Shown: piece by piece, positions 9,702 through 16,254 of the stretch | How positions within the stretch are numbered: the first letter of the stretch is position 1 | How the letters are laid out: each line of letters starts with the position of its first letter | Assembly: GCF_040024445.1 (NCBI RefSeq) | Contig: NZ_CP157276.1 | Coordinates: 4,030,001 to 4,094,000 of the forward strand | DNA: 64,000 nt | Source: Prescottella soli | Lineage (GTDB): Bacteria; Actinomycetota; Actinomycetes; Mycobacteriales; Mycobacteriaceae | Reading direction: 5' to 3' | The notes under the pieces: model-generated | The model's input: only the letters and a program-made list of their open reading frames with translations | What the model was told of the DNA's origin: nothing | Databases searched by the model: none | Translations under genes and position numbers: made by a program

Positions 9702-10586
9702 CTAGTCCGCAAGAAGCCCGCACAGGATTGTGCGGGCTTTCTTGCCTTCCGGGATCGGGAGCAGCGGGTAGACGTGGATCATCTCGGGCTCCTCGTGGAG
9801 GTCGAGTGACACCCCGGCCGCGGATGCCAGCGGCCGGAAGCGGCGGGCGTCGACGTTGAGGATGTCGCGGGTGCCGGTGAACAGGGTGATCGGGCCGAGC
9901 CCGGTGAGATCGCCGTTGAGCGGGCTCACCCACGGGTGCTCCCGATCCAGCTCGCCGCGGTAGGCGTCCGCGGCCACCGTGAGGCTGTCCGGATGCTGCC
10001 ACGGATCACGCGGGGCGATCTCGCGGATCTCCGGGTGCGACCCGGTCGCGTCGAGCCACGGCGAGATCAGCGCGGTGTGCGCTGGGGAGGTGATACCGCG
10101 ATCGCGGAGCGCGAGCGCGACAGCCAGGGCCAGCCCGCCGCCCGCGGAGTCACCCGCGACCACCAGTGGTTCGCCGCGCGTCGCCAACCGTTCGGCGAGG
10201 TCGGCCGACGCCGCCACCAAGTGCGACGCCGTCCCGCGCGGCGCCACCGGATAGATCGGCACCGTCACCGCCGCACCCGCGGACGCCAACTGTCCCACCA
10301 ACTTCCAGTGATGCCGGGTGATCTCCCGGATGTAGGCGCCGCCGTGCAGATACAGCACGCGCGACGACGGCGTCACCCCGCGCGGGGTCACCGTGAACAC
10401 CGGCCAGCCCGCCATCGAAGTGGTGGCGGTGACGTCGAGTGTGCGCCTGAGCGACGCCGGCGGCGCGAACGACTTGGGCTTGGCCTGCAGCGCCGCGATC
10501 TCCCGGCGGATGTCGTCGGCGCTCGGTCGGCGTCGGCCCAGCAGTGCGATCGCCAACGGCATGGCCATACTGGTCAGGCTCGGCAT
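9702..10586 (-). CDS. alpha/beta-hydrolase of the hormone-sensitive-lipase type
   Basis: A 294-residue esterase of the HSL (fold-3) family. Residues 78-84 hold the oxyanion H-G-G-A motif (L-Y-L-H-G-G-A-Y), and G-D-S-A-G-G (Ser147) is the nucleophile elbow. Asp in G-T-R-D-I-L and His in M-I-H-V-Y-P complete the triad. It likely hydrolyses short acyl esters. The gene lies 24 nt downstream of the HxlR regulator on the same strand and could be co-transcribed. Its last ten codons coincide with the lpd terminator hairpin on the opposite strand. An alternative start at the next Met (M-A-M-P-L-A) is possible. Confidence 0.88.
   Translation of the reverse strand: MPSLTSMAMPLAIALLGRRRPSADDIRREIAALQAKPKSFAPPASLRRTLDVTATTSMAGWPVFTVTPRGVTPSSRVLYLHGGAYIREITRHHWKLVGQLASAGAAVTVPIYPVAPRGTASHLVAASADLAERLATRGEPLVVAGDSAGGGLALAVALALRDRGITSPAHTALISPWLDATGSHPEIREIAPRDPWQHPDSLTVAADAYRGELDREHPWVSPLNGDLTGLGPITLFTGTRDILNVDARRFRPLASAAGVSLDLHEEPEMIHVYPLLPIPEGKKARTILCGLLAD
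9711..9733. terminator. lpd terminator hairpin inside convergent coding sequence
   Basis: AAGAAGCCCGCACA - GGAT - TGTGCGGGCTT forms a strong stem followed by a T-rich run (TCTT). It serves lpd on the plus strand while encoding the last residues (K-A-R-T-I-L-C-G-L-L) of the convergent hydrolase. Confidence 0.8.
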
Positions 10587-10610
10587 CGGCCACCCCCGTC
10601 GTCGTCACGG

Positions 10611-11000
10611 TCAGCGTGCGTCGTACCGATTCTGGGCCGCGGCGATGTCCGGCATGCGTGATTCGAGCAGGTCGATCAGGCCGGCGAGACGTTCGGCGAT
10701 CTCCTCGCCCAGCGGGGTGAGGCTGTACTCGACGTTCGGCGGGATGGTCTCGCGAACCTCCCGATGCACGAAGCCGTCGCGCTCGAGTTGCTGCAGCGTC
10801 TGCGCCAGCATCCGCTCGCTCACCCCGTCCACCCGTCGGCGCAGCGCACCGAACCGGTAAGGGCCCTCCGCCAGGGCGGCCATCGCGAGCGTGCCCCACC
10901 GTCCGGTGACGTTGAGCAGTGCGTCGCGGGAATGGCAGTCGCGCGCGAAGACGTCGGCCTCGAGCGTCGGGTCGTCGATGGGCTGGTCGGAGGTGCTCAC
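10611..11000 (-). CDS. HxlR/DUF24-family redox regulator (QorR-like)
   Basis: A 129-residue winged-helix repressor. GTG 11000 gives the start V-S-T-S-D-Q. The HxlR signature is clear: a single early Cys (A-R-D-C-H-S-R) before G-R-W-G-T-L-A-M-A-A-L, then R-F-G-A-L-R-R-R-V-D-G-V-S-E-R-M-L-A-Q-T-L-Q-Q-L-E-R-D-G-F-V-H-R and P-x-V-E-Y-S-L-T-P-L-G-E. Members sense quinones or oxidants through that Cys. It is divergent from an NAD(P)H:quinone reductase gene, the same arrangement as QorR and qor2 in Corynebacterium glutamicum, and an inverted repeat lies between them. It most likely represses the reductase and itself. Confidence 0.9.
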   Translation of the reverse strand: MSTSDQPIDDPTLEADVFARDCHSRDALLNVTGRWGTLAMAALAEGPYRFGALRRRVDGVSERMLAQTLQQLERDGFVHREVRETIPPNVEYSLTPLGEEIAERLAGLIDLLESRMPDIAAAQNRYDAR

Positions 11001-11048
11001 GACGTCGAGGTTACTACCGTCCGAACGCGCAGCACTGACTACAGGGAT

Positions 11049-11071
11049 TGCACTTACGAAAAATAAGTGCA
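11049..11071. promoter_or_regulatory. inverted-repeat operator between HxlR regulator and quinone reductase
   Basis: TGCACTTA - CGAAAAA - TAAGTGCA is a perfect 8-bp inverted repeat with a 7-nt AT-rich centre, 48 nt before the reductase start and 49 nt before the regulator start. It is the natural binding site for the divergent HxlR protein. Confidence 0.75.
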
Positions 11072-11118
11072 TTATGGAGGGCGAACGAAGAGTTGAAGGT
11101 TCAACACAGGGAGTTCTC

Positions 11119-11976
11119 ATGACCATCGCAGTCACCGGCGCCACCGGACACCTCGGCCGTCTGGCCGTCGACGCCCTGGTGCGCCGCGGCGTACCCGCGT
11201 CCGACATCGTCGCCGTCGTCCGCAACCCCGAGAAGGCCGCCGACCTTGCGGACCAGGGTGTGCAGGTCCGCACCGCCGACTACGCCGACCGCGGCGCGCT
11301 CGAGACCGCGCTCGCCGGCGTGGACAAGCTGCTGCTCATCTCCGGCAGCGAGGTGGGAAGCCGCCTGCCCCAGCACACCAACATCATCGACGCCGCACAG
11401 GCCGCGGGCGTCGGGTTCATCGCGTACACGTCCATCCCGGACGCCCCGAACAACACGCTCCAGCTGGCGCAGGAGCACCAGGTCACCGAGCGTCTGCTCG
11501 CCGAGTCCGGCATCGACCACACGCTGCTCCGCAACGGCTGGTACTGGGAGAACTACACCAACGACCTCGCCGGCACCGCCGAGCGCGGCGTCCTCGTCGG
11601 CAGCGCCGGGGAGGGCAGGGTCGCGGGTGCCGCCCGCGCCGACTACGCCGAGGCGGCCGCCGCCGTCCTCACCTCCGCCGAGGACCAGGCGGGCAAGGTG
11701 TACGAACTGGGCGGCGACGAGCACGTGTCATATCCTGAACTGGCCCAGGCGATCTCGAACGTCACGGGCAAGCGCGTCGAGTACCGGAACCTGCCGGTCG
11801 AGGAGTACCAGGGCGTGCTCGAGTCCGTCGGCCTGCCCGCGCCGGTGGCCGCGGTCCTCGCCGACGCCGACGCCGGTGTCGCGACCGGCGTCCTCGACGT
11901 CACCAGCGGCGACCTGCAGCGGCTGATCGGACGCCCGTCTACCCCGCTCGAGACGGTGCTGCGCGCCGCGCTCTGA
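11119..11976 (+). CDS. NAD(P)H:quinone oxidoreductase, NmrA/SDR type (QorB/Qor2-like)
   Basis: A 285-residue atypical short-chain dehydrogenase. The Rossmann motif V-T-G-A-T-G-H-L-G-R at the N-terminus binds NAD(P)H, and D-K-L-L-L-I-S-G-S-E-V-G-x-R and R-N-G-W-Y-W-E-N-Y are typical of the E. coli YtfG/QorB and C. glutamicum Qor2 group. The classical Tyr-Lys SDR pair is absent, as in that group. The start ATG 11119 follows CAGGGAG. It is divergent from an HxlR-type repressor with an intergenic operator, pointing to induction by quinones, diamide or similar electrophiles. Confidence 0.9.
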   Translation: MTIAVTGATGHLGRLAVDALVRRGVPASDIVAVVRNPEKAADLADQGVQVRTADYADRGALETALAGVDKLLLISGSEVGSRLPQHTNIIDAAQAAGVGFIAYTSIPDAPNNTLQLAQEHQVTERLLAESGIDHTLLRNGWYWENYTNDLAGTAERGVLVGSAGEGRVAGAARADYAEAAAAVLTSAEDQAGKVYELGGDEHVSYPELAQAISNVTGKRVEYRNLPVEEYQGVLESVGLPAPVAAVLADADAGVATGVLDVTSGDLQRLIGRPSTPLETVLRAAL

Positions 11977-11989
11977 CGCTCCCGCGAAC

Positions 11990-12040
11990 AGCTGAAGGGT
12001 CCCTTCACGCGCTGGCAGCGCACGAAGGGACCCTTCAGCT
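11990..12040. repeat. palindromic element / terminator with AAGGGTCCCTT arms
   Basis: The 17-nt arms AGCTGAAGGGTCCCTTC and GAAGGGACCCTTCAGCT are perfectly complementary around a 17-nt centre that itself contains a small stem (GCGCTGGCAGCGC). Each arm is nearly self-palindromic (AAGGGTCCCTT). It follows the quinone reductase gene by 13 nt and can act as a terminator. Its architecture resembles the other intergenic palindromes at 37178, 38291, 50913 and 59035, suggesting a dispersed family. Confidence 0.65.
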
Positions 12041-12067
12041 TCCCGAGGGGGAGGGGGAGATCAGTGC

Positions 12068-12194
12068 ATGCCGACCGCGCCCTCGGCGGGCATGTTGCCC
12101 TTTCTGACCGGACCAACCGACCCGACCGGACCGGGCGGGATCGCTGTCGAGCCTGCTGTCGGGGGTGATCACCGGCTCGCTCGGCGGACGCTGA
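12068..12194 (+). pseudogene. possible frameshifted small hydrophobic peptide gene
   Basis: A purine-rich site (GAGGGGGAGGGGGAG, ending 12059) precedes ATG 12068, which opens M-P-T-A-P-S-A-G-M-L-P-F-L-T-G-P-T-D-P-T-G-P-G. Near the G-run at 12131-12140 the sensible reading shifts by one base to G-S-L-S-S-L-L-S-G-V-I-T-G-S-L-G-G-R, ending in TGA 12192, immediately followed by a strong terminator. Neither frame alone gives a convincing gene. The shifted product would be a small Gly/Ser-rich hydrophobic peptide reminiscent of those near groEL2. It could also be chance sequence or a sequencing indel. Confidence 0.3.
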
Positions 12195-12201
12195 CGCCGT
12201 C

Positions 12202-12239
12202 ACACCGCCGGACGGAGCGTATGCCCCGTCCGGCGGTGT
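12202..12239. terminator. intrinsic terminator, bidirectional
   Basis: ACACCGCCGGACGG-aGC / GC-cCCGTCCGGCGGTGT forms a long GC stem with a GTAT loop. It sits 12 nt past the end of the convergent alarmone synthetase gene and just after the candidate small ORF. Confidence 0.75.
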
Positions 12240-12251
12240 CGTGCGAACGCC

Positions 12252-12953
12252 CTACTCAGGCAGTCGCATCCGTAACGCGTCGAGCAGTTGCGGCGGGAGG
12301 GTTACTTCGGCGCCGTCGTCGGGAAGTCCCGGCCGGGCCTTGATCTTCGCGAACTCGTCGTTGAGCCGCTCCATCTTCACGTCCAGCCGGTGCGCGGTCT
12401 CCGCGGCCTCGGTGAGTTCGGCCAGCAGTTCGGCCGGCACCTCCCGGTTGAACTTGTAATAGATCTTGTGCTCGAGGCTCGCCCAGAAATCCATTGCGAT
12501 GGTGCGGATCTGGAGCTCGATCGGCACCCGCTGCACCCGGTCGCTCAGGTACACGGGCACCTCGACGATCAGGTGCAGGCTCTTGTAGCCGTTCGGTTTC
12601 GGGTTCGCGATGTAATCCTCGACCTCGCGTACCTCGATGTCCGGCTGGCTCGTGATCATCTCGGCGATGCGGTAGGTGTCGGAGATGAAGCTGCACGTGA
12701 TCCGCACCCCGGCGATGTCGAGGATCTGCTCGCTGACGTCGTCGAGTGTGAGCGGACAGCCGATGCGGTGTGCCTTGCGGAGGATGCTCTCCGGTGACTT
12801 CAGCCGGGAGGCCACGTGCTCGATCGGGCTGTAGAGATTGATGTGCGTGAACTCGTCCTTGAGGATGTTCACCTTCGTCAGCAGCTGAGTGATTCCGAAC
12901 CGGTACGACATCATGAAACGGGAGAAATCGGTTCGAAGTTGCTCGGGGTCCAC
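12252..12953 (-). CDS. small alarmone synthetase, RelQ/YjbM-like (RelA/SpoT domain)
   Basis: A 233-residue single-domain (p)ppGpp synthetase with no hydrolase, TGS or ACT domain. The synthetase core shows S-R-L-K-S-P-E-S-I-L-R-K, D-I-A-G-V-R-I-T-C-S-F, the G-loop P-N-G-Y-K-S-L-H-L-I-V and E-L-Q-I-R-T-I-A-M-D-F-W-A-S-L-E-H-K-I-Y-Y-K, all typical of the RelQ/YjbM class. It transfers pyrophosphate from ATP to GDP or GTP in the cytoplasm. The C-terminal helix (A-E-L-T-E-A-A-E-T-A-H-R-L-D-x-K-M-x-x-L-N) matches the tetramerising helix of this class. The GTG start is 27 nt after the AhpD-like gene, so the two are probably co-transcribed. Confidence 0.9.
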   Translation of the reverse strand: MDPEQLRTDFSRFMMSYRFGITQLLTKVNILKDEFTHINLYSPIEHVASRLKSPESILRKAHRIGCPLTLDDVSEQILDIAGVRITCSFISDTYRIAEMITSQPDIEVREVEDYIANPKPNGYKSLHLIVEVPVYLSDRVQRVPIELQIRTIAMDFWASLEHKIYYKFNREVPAELLAELTEAAETAHRLDVKMERLNDEFAKIKARPGLPDDGAEVTLPPQLLDALRMRLPE

Positions 12954-12980
12954 GGCCTCCAGTGTGCCACCGCTTCCTGA

Positions 12981-13583
12981 TCAGAAGTCGGATCGGATTC
13001 TCAGGGTCTCGATCGTGGTGGCCAGACCGTCGTACTGCGTGGCCAGCAGACAGAACTCCACCAGGCGACGTTCGTCGAGGTGCGCGGCCAGTGTCGACCA
13101 CGTCACATCGTCGATGTCGTCGGTCCTGACCAGCTGGTCCGTCGCCGCCATCATGGCGCGGTGCCGCGGGCTCCAGTCGGGATGGTCGGGCCCGGTCAGC
13201 ACGCGGTCGAGGATATGCGCAGTCACGCCGGCGCGGCGGCCGAGACGGACGTGGTGTTCCATCTCATACCGGCATTCCCGCAGGTGCGCGACGCGCAGGA
13301 CGACCAGTTCGATCTCGAACCGGGACAGTTTGGTGCCTGGCAGCAACATCAGCACACCCGAGTAGTGCAGCCAGCCCCGGAACAGTCCACCGGTGCGGCC
13401 GAGGGTGCTGAACAGCTGTGCGTCCCTCGTGCGCGAACCGAGCGACAGCACCCGCCACGCAGCCCAGTTGATCGGACCGAGTTCCTTCAACCGCCCCGGC
13501 CTGATCCGCGGCGCGGTGCCGTCGCCGGTCTTCTCGTCGTGTGCGGCCAACTCGGACTCCACCCATCCGTTCGTTCCGGTCAT
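12981..13583 (-). CDS. carboxymuconolactone decarboxylase / AhpD-like family protein
   Basis: A 200-residue all-helical protein of the CMD/AhpD superfamily. The core L-P-G-T-K-L-S-R-F-E-I-E-L-V-V-L-R-V-A-H-L-R-E-C-R-Y-E-M-E-H-H is the family signature. The peroxidatic C-x-x-C of true AhpD is reduced to a single Cys followed by Tyr-Glu, so alkylhydroperoxidase activity is doubtful and a role in small-molecule turnover is equally possible. It stands where M. tuberculosis has Rv0464c, between lpd and ramB. It appears to head a two-gene unit with the alarmone synthetase. Confidence 0.82.
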   Translation of the reverse strand: MTGTNGWVESELAAHDEKTGDGTAPRIRPGRLKELGPINWAAWRVLSLGSRTRDAQLFSTLGRTGGLFRGWLHYSGVLMLLPGTKLSRFEIELVVLRVAHLRECRYEMEHHVRLGRRAGVTAHILDRVLTGPDHPDWSPRHRAMMAATDQLVRTDDIDDVTWSTLAAHLDERRLVEFCLLATQYDGLATTIETLRIRSDF

Positions 13584-13737
13584 CGAGACTGCCCCACCCT
13601 CGGTTACCGAGTGGTAGGAGGGACGCTAACATCGCCGGTCGGATCTGTCGGGGAAAGCGAGAGTCCGTGTAGCATCCCCACCTCTAGCAAGCGTTAGATT
13701 GGTTTCAGGACAGGCACGAGCAGGGGGAGGCCCCAAG

Positions 13738-14475
13738 GTGGCATCGACCCGGCGCGAAGAGATTCTGTTCCACGCCGCGAAGCTGTTCAGCGAAAAAGGC
13801 GTCGCGGGGACCACCGTGCGGGACATCGCCGACGAGGTCGGCATCCTCTCCGGCAGTCTCTATCACTACTTCGGGTCCAAGGATGCGATCGTCTGCGAGA
13901 TCGTGCTCGCGTACGTCGACGACCTCAACGAGCGCTACGAGGCCGCGCTGGTTCCAGGGGAATCCGGCCGCGAACGCCTCGACCGCATGGTCACGGTCGC
14001 GTTCGACGCGGCCGTCGATCATCCCTTCGCGACCGAGATCTATCAGAACGAGTGTGCGCTCGGGGCTCAGTTCGGGGACGGGCGGATCGCGAACGCGGTG
14101 CGCCGCGCCAACGACTACTGGGCCGACGCGATCGACGGCGGCGTCGCATCGGGCGAGTTCCGCGGTGACCTCGATCCCCGGCAGTTCCACCGCATGCTCC
14201 GCGAGTCGGTGTGGTCCACCGTGCGCTTCAACCGCGCGACGCTCGCCGCCGACGCGGAACGCCTGCGCCACGACCTGATCGCCGTGTTCCTCGACGGCTG
14301 TGCGACCGGTGGGCGGGTGGCGTCGGCGCCGATCCCGGCGGCGTCGCCGTCCGGGTCGGGTCCGGCCGACGAAAGCGCCGTTGCCGTCGACGTTTCGGAG
14401 ATCGCCGAGTTGCGCCGTGACGTCCGCGAACTCAAGGAGGCGATCCGCGAACTGCGCGCGCTCCGCGGCGGCTGA
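13738..14475 (+). CDS. TetR-family regulator (KstR2/FadR-like)
   Basis: A 245-residue TetR repressor. GTG 13738 is preferred over an earlier ATG because GGGGGAGG lies 7 nt before it. The N-terminal helix-turn-helix reads G-V-A-G-T-T-V-R-D-I-A-D-E-V-G-I-L-S-G-S-L-Y-H-Y-F-G-S-K, close to KstR2-type regulators of lipid and steroid catabolism. The ligand domain has W-S-T-V-R-F. Residues after about 200 form a Pro/Ser linker and a charged coiled coil (E-L-R-R-D-V-R-E-L-K-E-A-I-R-E-L), an unusual extension. It lies directly upstream of an acyl-CoA ligase with a palindromic operator between them; a fatty-acyl-CoA or related thioester is the likely inducer. Confidence 0.88.
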   Translation: MASTRREEILFHAAKLFSEKGVAGTTVRDIADEVGILSGSLYHYFGSKDAIVCEIVLAYVDDLNERYEAALVPGESGRERLDRMVTVAFDAAVDHPFATEIYQNECALGAQFGDGRIANAVRRANDYWADAIDGGVASGEFRGDLDPRQFHRMLRESVWSTVRFNRATLAADAERLRHDLIAVFLDGCATGGRVASAPIPAASPSGSGPADESAVAVDVSEIAELRRDVRELKEAIRELRALRGG

Positions 14476-14548
14476 TAGGCGCGGCCGACGGGCCGGGCGC
14501 CGGCGTTGACTTGGTGTGTGACCGGGGGCATACTCTGGCCCGGACGCA

Positions 14549-14574
14549 GTCAGTCAAGCAATTGCTTGATTGAC
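14549..14574. promoter_or_regulatory. 26-bp palindromic operator upstream of acyl-CoA ligase
   Basis: The sequence GTCA-n-TCAAGCAATTGCTTGA-n-TGAC is palindromic over 26 bp with a single mismatched pair; the 16-bp core is perfect. It lies between the TetR gene and the ligase start at 14608, where the ligase promoter should be. The adjacent TetR protein is the obvious ligand. A matching CAAGCA-N2-TGCTTG element occurs upstream of aceA (29453-29468). Confidence 0.8.
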
Positions 14575-14607
14575 CGCGAGTCGGACGGTGCGAGACAGGA
14601 GTCGGTT

Positions 14608-16254
14608 GTGGGGATCGGAAGCAGCGCCGCGGCGGGGGCACTCGACATCGCAGTGGGCGACTTCAGCACCGCACCCGAGAAGTTCACCGACCTGAGCGTC
14701 AGCGAGATGGTGCGTCACTGGGCACTCACCACACCTGACCGGATCGCGTTCATCACCCCCGACGCCCGCATCTCGTGGGCGAGTTACGACGCGGCCGCCG
14801 ACCGCATCGCTTCCGCGCTCGCGACGCTCGGTGGGGCCGAACCCGATCCTGTCGCGGTGTACCTGCCCGACACGATGATCTTCCATGCCGCGCTGTGCGC
14901 CGCATACCGTACCGGGCGGATTGCGGTTGGCATCGGATCACGCTCGGGCGTCAAGGAAGTGGCGCACCTGAGCACGCGTGCCGGGTGCCGGACGCTGATC
15001 ACCGCACGGACGCTGCGAGGCCAGGACACCGCGGTCCTCGTCGCCGAGCTGCGCGAGCGCACCGGCGGCCCCGATCACGTGATCTACGTGGACGACCTCG
15101 GCTCCGTCGAGGTCGAGGACGCTGCCGGTGACCTGGTGCAGATCACCGATCGGTGCTTCGACGCGACCAGCCCTCGGTTCGGTATCGACGACGTGTCGAT
15201 GCTCAACTCGACGTCCGGAACCACCGGACTGCCGAAGCTGGTCACACAGACCGAGCGGCGCTGGATCGGCTTCTCGGAGGTGGCCGTTTGCGCCGGGAAG
15301 ATCACCGGCGACGACGTGTTCTTCGGCGCGGTACCGGCTCCGTTCGGCTTCGGGCTGTGGACCGCGCACTTCCTGCCCGCGTTCCTCGGAATCCCCGTCG
15401 TGGTGTTCGAGCGGTTCGACGTCGACACCATGATCGACCTGCTCGAGCGTGAGCGGGTGACCGTACTGAACTGTGTCAGTACGCAGTTCAAGATGCTGCT
15501 GCGGTCGGAGCGGGCCCGCACGGCCGATCTGACCGCGCTGCGGGCGATGTTCACCGGCGGCGAGGCGGTGCCGTACTCGGAGGCGCTCGCGTTCGAGCAG
15601 CGCACCGGTGCCGCGGTGCTGCAGTTCTACGGCTCCAACGAGACCGGCGCGGTGAGCGTCACCACCGTCGACGACGACCCGGACACGCGACTGCGCACGT
15701 GCGGGCATCTCCTGGACGACATGCGGGTGCGGGTGTTCGACGACAGCGGTGCCGAAGTCGTCGGCGACGAGCGCCGCGGACAGCCCGGGGTGAACGGTCC
15801 GCTCATGTGTCGGGGCTACTGGGACGACCCCGAGGCCGACGCCGAGTTGTACACCGACGACGGCTGGATGCTGCTGGGCGACATCGTCGAGGTCGACGCC
15901 GCCGGACGGGTCCGCGTCGTGGGGCGCAAGGCGGACATCATCATTCGCGGCGGCAAGAACATCTCCGCGGTCGAGGTGGAGGAGTTCGTACGTACGCACC
16001 CGGCCGTCACCCTCGCCGCCGTGGTCGGCGTCCACGACGAACTGTTCGGCGAGAAGGTGTGCGCCGTGGTCGTGACCACCGACGGCGGCGAGCTCACCGC
16101 GCCCGAGTTGTCGGCGTGGCTCACCGCGCAGGGCGTCACCCGCGAGTACATACCCGAGCGCGTCCTGACCGTCGATGAGCTCCCCTTGGCGCCGGGCGGG
16201 AAGGTCGCCAAGGGGTCGGTCAAGGCGCTCGCCGAGGAACGCCTCAGCCGATGA
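14608..16254 (+). CDS. AMP-dependent acyl-CoA synthetase/ligase (ANL superfamily)
   Basis: A 548-residue adenylate-forming enzyme, expected to activate a carboxylic acid to its CoA thioester through an acyl-AMP. GTG 14608 follows AGGAG by 6 nt. Visible motifs are the phosphate loop N-S-T-S-G-T-T-G-L-P-K (residues 200-210), F-Y-G-S-N-E-T-G-A, the hinge L-L-G-D-I-V-E-V-D-A-A-G-R-V-R-V-V-G-R-K-A-D-I-I, and A-P-G-G-K-V-A-K, whose Lys closes the active site. The substrate is not evident; length and motifs fit medium-chain, aryl or steroid-side-chain acids. It pairs with the upstream TetR gene, and its 3' end overlaps the convergent urea carboxylase by 11 nt. Confidence 0.93.
   Translation: MGIGSSAAAGALDIAVGDFSTAPEKFTDLSVSEMVRHWALTTPDRIAFITPDARISWASYDAAADRIASALATLGGAEPDPVAVYLPDTMIFHAALCAAYRTGRIAVGIGSRSGVKEVAHLSTRAGCRTLITARTLRGQDTAVLVAELRERTGGPDHVIYVDDLGSVEVEDAAGDLVQITDRCFDATSPRFGIDDVSMLNSTSGTTGLPKLVTQTERRWIGFSEVAVCAGKITGDDVFFGAVPAPFGFGLWTAHFLPAFLGIPVVVFERFDVDTMIDLLERERVTVLNCVSTQFKMLLRSERARTADLTALRAMFTGGEAVPYSEALAFEQRTGAAVLQFYGSNETGAVSVTTVDDDPDTRLRTCGHLLDDMRVRVFDDSGAEVVGDERRGQPGVNGPLMCRGYWDDPEADAELYTDDGWMLLGDIVEVDAAGRVRVVGRKADIIIRGGKNISAVEVEEFVRTHPAVTLAAVVGVHDELFGEKVCAVVVTTDGGELTAPELSAWLTAQGVTREYIPERVLTVDELPLAPGGKVAKGSVKALAEERLSR

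Noticed and set aside
13607-13618. TACC-GAGT-GGTA palindrome upstream of the AhpD-like gene
   Set aside because: Four-base arms are too short to distinguish from chance in this sequence.
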